A stretch of 60,789 bases of DNA, from assembly GCA_964242925.1 (NCBI GenBank), contig CAXTBW010000011.1, forward strand, positions 1-60,789. Reading direction: 5' to 3'. The stretch is from LMUY01 sp964242925. Lineage in GTDB: Bacteria > Pseudomonadota > Alphaproteobacteria > Acetobacterales > Acetobacteraceae. Position numbers and translations under genes: made by a program. Positions 48,593 through 55,165 of this stretch are shown here, piece after piece. The notes under the pieces were generated by a model. That model saw only the letters and a list, made by a program, of their open reading frames with translations, made no database searches and was not told the DNA's origin. The first letter of the stretch is position 1. Every line of letters begins with the position of its first letter.

Positions 48593-51253
48593 TTGAGCCG
48601 ACTGCGGTTGCATCGCAGCGGCGCGCTCTGCGTGGCGGGCCTGACCGCCTGGTTGTCCGCCAGCCCGGCGTCCGCGCAGTCCGTCCCGGCGCCTGTCGCA
48701 GGCGCAGCAACGGAAACGGCCGAGTCGCGACTGCTGGCGCAGCTGTTCGAGAACGTCAACTTCTGGAGCCAGAAAGGCCAGCCGGAAACGGCGCGGTCGG
48801 AGTTGGACCGCGTGCTTGTGCTCGCCCCGCGGAACCCGGATGCGCTCGCGTTGGCGGCGCGGGTCGCGTTCCAACTCGGCGATTACGACGCTGGGGCGCG
48901 TTACCGGAACCAGCTCAAAGCCATCGCACCGAACGATCCCCGGCTCGCGGCGCTGAGCGCAGAGCAGCAGCTTACGGCAGCCGATAAGGAACGGCTGGAG
49001 AACGCGCGCAAGCTTGCCGCGGCCGGCCGCAAGGACGAGGCGATCGAGGAGTACGGTCGGCTGTTCCAGCGCGGCGTGCCTGACAGCCTCGCGATCGAAT
49101 ACTATCAGCTGACCAGCTCGTCGTCGCCAGAGGCGTTCCGTCAGGCGCTGGACGGGCTGAACCAGGTCGCTGGCCACTGGCCGGGGGACATGACCTTTCG
49201 GCTGGCGGCGGCTGAGCTGCAGACCTATCGAGAGGGCAGCCGGTCGGATGGCATCGATGCTCTGCACGAGCTGTCGCACAGTCCCACCGTCGCTGACGCG
49301 GCGCGGGTGGCCTGGCGGCAGGCGCTGCTTTGGCAAGGGGCCGATTTCAAGACGCGCGACCAGATGAAGGCATACCTCGCAGAGAACCCGTCCGACCCGG
49401 CGATCGAGGCCAAGTTCAAGGACATCCAGGACAGCCTGCCCGACGAGGGCGTCGTCGAACGGATGCGCGCCTACGAGGCGGACGCGGCCGGCAATGCGCA
49501 GGCAGCGGAGGCTGGCTTCGTGGCCGCGCTCGCGCATGACCCGACCGATGCCGAAGCGATGATCATGCTGTCGATCATTCGCCGTCGTCAGGGCCGGCTG
49601 TCTGAGTCGGACCAACTGATTGCGAAGGCTATCGAGATATCGCCAGACCGCCGGGATGAGTTCGTCAAGACCATCGGCTTCGATCCGGCGACGCTCGCGG
49701 CCCAGACGACGGCCGCGCCGGCGGGCGACCAGCGCGGCGGCGGCAGGCAGGCAAGCAGCTTGGCCGCCGCCGCGGCAGGCCGGCAATCGGCCGCTGCTGC
49801 AAACCGGACGATCGCAGCAGGCTACGCCAGGCTTCAAAAGCTGCTGCAACGGGAGCAGTTCACCGAGGCCGAAGCGCTTTTGCGCAAGCTGACTGGAAGG
49901 AAATGGAATAGCAATTCCTACGCGGAACTCGGCGCCATTCAGCAGGGCGAGGGCAAGCTGCCCGAGGCGGAGCAGACGTTGCGCCGCGCCGTGGCCGACG
50001 ATCCGAACAATGCCAACGCGATGAGCGCCCTCGCCAGCGTGCTGATACGCCTGGGCGCGCGTGCCGAGACGCCCGACTTGATAGCGCGCGCGCGCGCCGT
50101 CTACGTCCGCATCGGCGACCAGCAAGGCCTGGCGTCGTTGGACCGCGACGCCGCCGAACACGTGCGCGCGCAGGCCCAGGACAACGGGGGAGGCGCAGCA
50201 ACGCAGGTGCCGGGTCTGCGCGCCGCCCATGCGCTCGATCCATCGAATCCGTGGATCCGGCTGGATCTCGCGCACGCGCTGCAACAGGCCGGGTTGCTCG
50301 GCGAGGCGCAGCAACTGATGGCGGCCTCGACCAACTCGCCGCACCCGAGCGACGCCACCCTTATGGCCGGAATCTATTGGGCTCAGGGCAACGGCCAAGT
50401 GGCGGAGGCGGCATCGCTGGTTCAGCGGCTGCCGCCAGCCTTGCGGACGCCGGCTCTCACCTCGATCGAGACCCAGGCGACCGTCCGTGGCGAGATCGCG
50501 CGGGCGCGGGCGAGCGGCAATTCGCAGGCGGTGCGCGCCGCCATGATCGCGATCGCGGCCGAACCGGATTCGACGGGCTTGCGAGCAAACGCGGTGGCGT
50601 TGGCCTTGGTCGCCAGCGACGACAAGCCCGGCGCTCGCCAGGCGATCGCCACGGCGCTTGCGCGCACCGGTCAGCCGACGTCGTCGCAGCGCATCCGCTA
50701 TGCCGAGGCCCTGACAAGCGCTGGATACGCCGCCGACGCCCAGTCCATCGCCTCCCAGGTCGATCCGAACAGCATTCCCCGTGGTGAGCGGCAGACGTTT
50801 GACAGGCTGCAGAACTCGATCGCGATCGGACGCGCGGAGCGCCTGGCCCAAGCCGGCGACAGGGCGCAAGCGTTCGACGCCTTGCAGCCGCGATTGCAGG
50901 CTGACCCCAGCTCGGCGGGACTCAACCTTGCCGTCAGCCGCCTGTATCAGTCCGATGGCCAACCACAAAAGGCCGTAAGCGTCGCCCGGGGTGTGCTGCA
51001 GCGGGATCCGACAAATTTGGAGACAAGGTCCGCGGTCGTCAGCGCCGCCATCCAGGCGGGCGACTACGCGCTGGCAAGTCAGCTAGCCGGCGAAACGGTC
51101 GCGCAGGCGCCCGGGGATCCGCGTGGGTATTTGATGCAGGCCCAAATCGCCCGCGCCCGTGGAGCCAGCGGCGAGGCGCTTACGGCGCTGCGTCGCGCCC
51201 GCGCGCTGCGGCTCGAGCAGCTTCGCACAACAGGCGACCGGGGGAGCGGATAG
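48593..51253 (+). CDS. Exported TPR protein resembling the BcsC scaffold without barrel
   Basis: An 886-residue protein with a signal peptide (GALCVAGLTAWLSASPASAQ) and TPR units throughout, for example ETARSELDRVLVLAPRNPDA, KLPEAEQTLRRAVADDPNNA and NPWIRLDLAHALQQAGLLGE. These match the N-terminal scaffold of BcsC, including an early block that also occurs in the short BcsC here (ARSELDRVL versus ADEALDRVL). There is no C-terminal beta-barrel. It starts at TTG 48593 with GAGGG 9 bases upstream. It probably supplies the TPR scaffold that BcsC lacks, or couples acetylation to export. Confidence 0.72.
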   Translation: MSRLRLHRSGALCVAGLTAWLSASPASAQSVPAPVAGAATETAESRLLAQLFENVNFWSQKGQPETARSELDRVLVLAPRNPDALALAARVAFQLGDYDAGARYRNQLKAIAPNDPRLAALSAEQQLTAADKERLENARKLAAAGRKDEAIEEYGRLFQRGVPDSLAIEYYQLTSSSSPEAFRQALDGLNQVAGHWPGDMTFRLAAAELQTYREGSRSDGIDALHELSHSPTVADAARVAWRQALLWQGADFKTRDQMKAYLAENPSDPAIEAKFKDIQDSLPDEGVVERMRAYEADAAGNAQAAEAGFVAALAHDPTDAEAMIMLSIIRRRQGRLSESDQLIAKAIEISPDRRDEFVKTIGFDPATLAAQTTAAPAGDQRGGGRQASSLAAAAAGRQSAAAANRTIAAGYARLQKLLQREQFTEAEALLRKLTGRKWNSNSYAELGAIQQGEGKLPEAEQTLRRAVADDPNNANAMSALASVLIRLGARAETPDLIARARAVYVRIGDQQGLASLDRDAAEHVRAQAQDNGGGAATQVPGLRAAHALDPSNPWIRLDLAHALQQAGLLGEAQQLMAASTNSPHPSDATLMAGIYWAQGNGQVAEAASLVQRLPPALRTPALTSIETQATVRGEIARARASGNSQAVRAAMIAIAAEPDSTGLRANAVALALVASDDKPGARQAIATALARTGQPTSSQRIRYAEALTSAGYAADAQSIASQVDPNSIPRGERQTFDRLQNSIAIGRAERLAQAGDRAQAFDALQPRLQADPSSAGLNLAVSRLYQSDGQPQKAVSVARGVLQRDPTNLETRSAVVSAAIQAGDYALASQLAGETVAQAPGDPRGYLMQAQIARARGASGEALTALRRARALRLEQLRTTGDRGSG

Positions 51254-51295
51254 ACCAGGCGGTTCGGAGTCTTTTGTCCAGCATTGGTTCTAGGG

Positions 51296-52063
51296 ATGGC
51301 TCGCATGTCTTGTTTTGGTTGGCGCGGCCTCGCAGCTGCGCTGGGGCTGGCGTGCGCTGTCGTCGGCGTTGCGGCTCAAGCCGTTGCGCAGGACTGTCTG
51401 GCGGCGCACCCGGCGCCCAAGTCCGTCGAGGACGGCTATCTCGACGCGACGTCCTTCGACCAGTGGCGCACGCGTTCGAACATCGTCGCTGGCAAGTTGC
51501 GAGGCGATCTCTCGCGGATCAGGCTGGTCGTGATCGGAGACTCGATCGCGGAGAACTGGCCGGCCGGTATGCTTGCCAGCAATCCCGCTGCCGTCCTCAA
51601 CCTCGGGGTGCGCGGAGACACTGCGGCGAACCTTGAATGGCGGGTGGCGAACTTGCCCGTCGCGCCGTCGCTTCGCCCTCAGGTCGTCGTCGTCGAGGTC
51701 GGAACCAACGACGTCGGCGCTGGCGTGGATAGCGCACTGGCCGCATGCGACATCACGCACGCGATTGCGGACGTTCAGCGGCGGTTCCCGTCAAGCCGAG
51801 TTCTTGTCGTTGGTCTGCTGCCAAACGGAGCGCACCCAATGAACCCGAACCGGAACTTGATTGTGTCCGTCAACATGGCCTTGCAAGCATATGCGCAGTC
51901 GCATTCGATGGTCTTCGCGAACCCAGGTCCGTCGTTGGTCGACCCAGACGGCGAGCTATCCGACACCATGGCATACGACTATCTGCATCCAACCTGGGCC
52001 GGCTACGCCAAACTGTCGCAGGCCCTTCGCCCGGTGTTGGCCAACTTGGCCCAAGGCGACTGA
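51296..52063 (+). CDS. GDSL/SGNH-family hydrolase, exported
   Basis: A 255-residue protein with a signal peptide (GLAAALGLACAVVGVAAQAV). All four SGNH blocks are visible: VVIGDSIAENWP (Ser83), LNLGVRGDTAANLEWRV (Gly), VVVEVGTNDVGAG (Asn138) and YDYLHPTWAGYAKLSQAL (Asp-x2-His). This type includes esterases acting on carbohydrate acetyl groups. As last gene of the cellulose locus it could de-acetylate or trim the polymer. The final codons and the stop lie in a 29-bp tandem repeat. TTG at 51284 is an alternative start. Confidence 0.85.
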   Translation: MARMSCFGWRGLAAALGLACAVVGVAAQAVAQDCLAAHPAPKSVEDGYLDATSFDQWRTRSNIVAGKLRGDLSRIRLVVIGDSIAENWPAGMLASNPAAVLNLGVRGDTAANLEWRVANLPVAPSLRPQVVVVEVGTNDVGAGVDSALAACDITHAIADVQRRFPSSRVLVVGLLPNGAHPMNPNRNLIVSVNMALQAYAQSHSMVFANPGPSLVDPDGELSDTMAYDYLHPTWAGYAKLSQALRPVLANLAQGD

Positions 52064-52152
52064 ACCTGGCCAACTTGGCCCAAGGCGACTGAACCTGGCC
52101 AACTTGGCCCAAGGCGACTGAACCTGGCCAACTTGGCCCAGGGCGACTGAAC
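52039..52152. repeat. 29-bp tandem repeat, four copies, over a gene's stop codon
   Basis: Copies begin at 52039, 52068, 52097 and 52126; the first three are identical and the fourth differs at a few bases. Each unit contains the palindrome TTGGCCAA-type core and GGCGACTGA. Copy 1 encodes the C-terminal NLAQGD and stop of the GDSL protein. Because 29 is not a multiple of three, the next copies give the same NLAQGD-stop ending in the other two frames (stops at 52063, 52092, 52121). Confidence 0.9.
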
Positions 52153-52160
52153 GAGGTTTG

Positions 52161-53042
52161 TCAGCGCGTGGGCGCGGGCGGGGTCGCCGTGTAGTCGTAG
52201 AAGCCGCGGCCCGTCTTTCGCCCGAGCCAGCCAGCCTCGACATACTTCACCAGAAGCGGGCAGGGGCGGTATTTGCTGTCCGCCATGCCCTCGTGCAGCA
52301 CCTGCATGATGGACAGGCACGTGTCCAACCCGATGAAGTCGCCGAGCTCGAGCGGGCCCATCGGGTGGTTGGCGCCAAGCTTCAGCGCCGCATCGATGCT
52401 GCGGACGTCGCCGACGCCTTCATACAACGCATACACCGCCTCGTTGATCATAGGGACCAGCACGCGGTTGACGATGAACGCCGGGTAGTCCTCCGACACC
52501 GCCGTGGTCTTGCCGAGCCGGGCCGCCAGCGCCTGCACGGCGGCGAAGGTCGCCTCGTCGGTGGCGATGCCGCGAATCACCTCCACCAGCTTCATGACAG
52601 GGACCGGGTTCATGAAGTGCATGCCGATGAACTGGCCCGGCCGATCGGTCGCGGCGGCCAGCCTGGTGATCGAGATGGACGACGTGTTGCTGGCCAGGAT
52701 GCAGTGCGGCGCGAGATGCGGGACCAGCGAGCGGTAGATCGCGCGCTTGACCTCTTCCTTCTCGGTCGCCGCCTCGATGACCAGGTCGCAATCGGAGAAC
52801 GCGGCGTAGTCGGTCGTGGTGGCGATCCGGTCCAGCGCGCCCGATCGGTCCTCGGCCGTGAAGACAGCCTTCGCGACCTGGCGATCCATCGCCTTGCCGA
52901 TCGCCGCCATCATGCGCGTCAGCGCCTCGGCATTCGCGTCCAGCACCGTCACTCCCAACCCGGCCAGCGCGCAGACATGGGCGATGCCGTTGCCCATCTG
53001 CCCGGCGCCGATCACGCCGACCCGGGCCAGATCCGACGGCAT
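52161..53042 (-). CDS. hbd: 3-hydroxybutyryl-CoA dehydrogenase
   Basis: NAD-dependent oxidation of (S)-3-hydroxyacyl-CoA. A 293-residue protein with the Rossmann motif VGVIGAGQMGNGIAHVCALA, DLVIEAATEKEEVKRAIYRS, the catalytic region SNTSSISITRLAAATDRPGQ and then FIGMHFMNPVPVMKLVEVI (catalytic His/Glu), and NRVLVPMINEAVYALYEGVG in the dimerisation domain. It shares one base with the end of etfA's start region: etfB-etfA-hbd are contiguous and surely one operon. The tandem repeat lies 8 bases beyond its stop. Confidence 0.94.
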   Translation of the reverse strand: MPSDLARVGVIGAGQMGNGIAHVCALAGLGVTVLDANAEALTRMMAAIGKAMDRQVAKAVFTAEDRSGALDRIATTTDYAAFSDCDLVIEAATEKEEVKRAIYRSLVPHLAPHCILASNTSSISITRLAAATDRPGQFIGMHFMNPVPVMKLVEVIRGIATDEATFAAVQALAARLGKTTAVSEDYPAFIVNRVLVPMINEAVYALYEGVGDVRSIDAALKLGANHPMGPLELGDFIGLDTCLSIMQVLHEGMADSKYRPCPLLVKYVEAGWLGRKTGRGFYDYTATPPAPTR

Positions 53043-53977
53043 TAGGCGCGTTCCAGCTCCTGGTTCAGCTCCGGCAAAGCAGTGAACAGGTCGGCGACGA
53101 GGCCGTAATCGGCCACCTGGAAGATCGGGGCGTCCTCGTCCTTGTTGATCGCGACGATGACCTTGCTGTCCTTCATGCCGGCGAGATGCTGGATGGCGCC
53201 GGAAATCCCGATCGCGACATACAGGTCGGGCGCGACGATCTTTCCGGTCTGCCCAACCTGGTAGTCGTTCGGGACATAACCGGCATCGACCGCCGCACGC
53301 GAGGCGCCGACCGCTGCGCCAAGCTTGTCGGCGATCGGGTCGATCAGCTTGAAGTTGTCGCCGTTCTGCATGCCGCGGCCGCCGGAAACGACGATGCGGG
53401 CGGCCGTCAACTCGGGCCGCTCGGACTTCGACAACTCGGCGGACACGAACCGCGAGCTGGCGCCCTGCGCTGTGGCGGCGACGTCCTCGATCGTGGCGCT
53501 GCCGCCTTCGCTGGCGACCGGGTCGAACGAGGCCGCGCGGACGGTGATCACCTTCTTGGCGTCCGACGACTTCACCGTCGCCAGCGCGTTGCCGGCGTAG
53601 ATCGGCCGCACGAACGTGTCCGCATCGATCACGTCGGAGATGTCGCTGATCGGCTGCACGTCCAGCAACGCCGCCACCCGCGGCATCACGTTCTTGCCGG
53701 TCGCGGTGGAGGCCGCCAGCAAATGCGCGTGGTGCCCGGCGAGCGACACCAGCAATTCCGCCAGCGGTTCGGCCAGGGAATGCTCGTAGACCGGGCTGTC
53801 GGCCTTGTGCACCTTCGTCACGCCTTCGAGCTTGGCGGCAGCTTCGGCCGCGGCGCCGACGTCCTTGCCGGCCACCAGCACGTGCACCTCGCCGAGCTTG
53901 CGCGCAGCCGCCACGGCGCTGCGCGACGGCTGCTTGATCTCGGCGCCTTCGAAGTCGAGCAGGACGAGCGAGGCCAT
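53042..53977 (-). CDS. etfA: Electron transfer flavoprotein alpha subunit
   Basis: Receives electrons from acyl-CoA dehydrogenases and passes them to ETF-quinone oxidoreductase. The 311-residue protein starts MASLVLLDFEGAEIKQPSRS and ends with the FAD-binding signature: VVSGGRGMQNGDNFKLIDPI, VGASRAAVDAGYVPNDYQVG, QTGKIVAPDLYVAIGISGAI and HLAGMKDSKVIVAINKDEDA. It starts directly after the etfB stop. Confidence 0.97.
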   Translation of the reverse strand: MASLVLLDFEGAEIKQPSRSAVAAARKLGEVHVLVAGKDVGAAAEAAAKLEGVTKVHKADSPVYEHSLAEPLAELLVSLAGHHAHLLAASTATGKNVMPRVAALLDVQPISDISDVIDADTFVRPIYAGNALATVKSSDAKKVITVRAASFDPVASEGGSATIEDVAATAQGASSRFVSAELSKSERPELTAARIVVSGGRGMQNGDNFKLIDPIADKLGAAVGASRAAVDAGYVPNDYQVGQTGKIVAPDLYVAIGISGAIQHLAGMKDSKVIVAINKDEDAPIFQVADYGLVADLFTALPELNQELERA

Positions 53978-54727
53978 TCAGATCACCTTTGCTTCAGTCT
54001 TGAGTTTGGCCACCAACTCGGCCACCGAGCCGACCTTCTTGCCCGCCAGCCGCTTCGGCGGCTCGGCAACGCTCACCAGCGTCAGCCGCGGAGCCGGGTC
54101 GACCCCGAGCGCATCCGGCTTGATTGTCTCGATCGGCTTCTTGCGCGCCTTCATGATGTTGGGCAGCGAGGCGTAACGCGGCTCGTTCAGCCGCAGATCC
54201 ACCGTGATGATCGCGGGCAAGGTGAGCGCCAGCGTCTCGAGCCCGCCATCGATCTCGCGAATGACGGTCAGGCCGTCGCCCTCGAAGATGAGCTTGGAGG
54301 CGAAGGTGCCCTGCGGCCAGCCGAGCAGGGCGGCGAGCATCTGCCCGGTGGCGTTCATGTCGTCGTCGATCGCCTGCTTGCCCATGATCACCAGGCCCGG
54401 CGCTTCCTTGTCGACCAGCGCCTTGAGCATCTTGGCGACCGCCAGCGGCTGCAGCTCGACCGCCGTCTCAACCAGGATGCCGCGGTCGGCGCCCATGGCG
54501 AGCGCGGTGCGGATCGTTTCGCCACAGGCGGCCACGCCCATCGACACGGCGATCACCTCGGTGGCGACGCCCTTCTCCTTGAGCCGGACGGCCTCCTCGA
54601 CCGCGATCTCGTCGAACGGGTTCATCGACATCTTCACGCCGGACAGCTCGACCCCGGTGCCGTCCGCCTTGACGCGGACTTTCACGTTGTAGTCGACCAC
54701 CCGCTTGACTGGGACGAGGATTTTCAT
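53978..54727 (-). CDS. etfB: Electron transfer flavoprotein beta subunit
   Basis: Partner of EtfA that binds AMP. The 249-residue protein starts MKILVPVKRVVDYNVKVRVK and contains KMSMNPFDEIAVEEAVRLKE, ETIRTALAMGADRGILVETA and VIMGKQAIDDDMNATGQMLA, all EtfB hallmarks. It is the first of etfB-etfA-hbd; the twin-transmembrane gene lies 145 bases upstream on the same strand. Confidence 0.97.
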   Translation of the reverse strand: MKILVPVKRVVDYNVKVRVKADGTGVELSGVKMSMNPFDEIAVEEAVRLKEKGVATEVIAVSMGVAACGETIRTALAMGADRGILVETAVELQPLAVAKMLKALVDKEAPGLVIMGKQAIDDDMNATGQMLAALLGWPQGTFASKLIFEGDGLTVIREIDGGLETLALTLPAIITVDLRLNEPRYASLPNIMKARKKPIETIKPDALGVDPAPRLTLVSVAEPPKRLAGKKVGSVAELVAKLKTEAKVI

Positions 54728-54872
54728 GGAAGCGCCGATGTTTCCTGGATCATGGCGGCGCCCATGCGCGCCCTCGGCCGAAGTTCGGCAAAGGATGGAA
54801 CACGGTTGCCTGGGGTCGCAAATAGTAGAAGGCGTCCCCTCGCGGTGTCAAACCAGGCGGTGAACACGGCGG

Positions 54873-55076
54873 TCACGATGAGCGCAGCAGGTGCAGCAGC
54901 AGCACGAACAGCAGCAACGTGCCCGCCTGCAGCAACACGCGCCACCGCATCAGCCGGTTCGAGCGATACGGGTCGCCACCGCCTCGCGCCAGCCCGATCA
55001 GCCCGGCGAACAGCACGCCCAGGGTCGAGGCCATCATCAGCACGATGAGCACGATGAGCACGATCTTCATGCGCAT
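54873..55076 (-). CDS. Twin-transmembrane (HIG1-like) protein
   Basis: A 67-residue protein with two membrane helices, IVLIVLIVLMMASTLGVLFA and VLLQAGTLLLFVLLLHLL, joined by GLARGGGDPYRSNRLMRWR. The GG...SNRLMRxRV loop is characteristic of HIG1-type twin-transmembrane proteins found beside etfBA in many alphaproteobacteria. ATG at 55076 or 55070 both fit. Confidence 0.72.
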   Translation of the reverse strand: MRMKIVLIVLIVLMMASTLGVLFAGLIGLARGGGDPYRSNRLMRWRVLLQAGTLLLFVLLLHLLRSS

Positions 55077-55165
55077 GAACTGGGGTCGGGGCGCCGTTTG
55101 TGCACCCTCGCGGCAGCTTGCATCGCGCTGTTGACAGGCGCCCGGCAACGACCGACCACGCAGCG

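Noticed and set aside
48566..50968. 800-residue minus-strand open frame
   Set aside because: Antisense shadow of the TPR protein; no signal peptide or domain, Arg/Leu/Gly-rich.
52039..52152. CRISPR array
   Set aside because: The 29-bp units are directly adjacent with no spacers, and no cas genes are near.
54728..54872. Small gene between etfB and the twin-transmembrane gene
   Set aside because: No frame here has a start, ribosome-binding site and protein-like sequence; the long frames crossing it are shadows.
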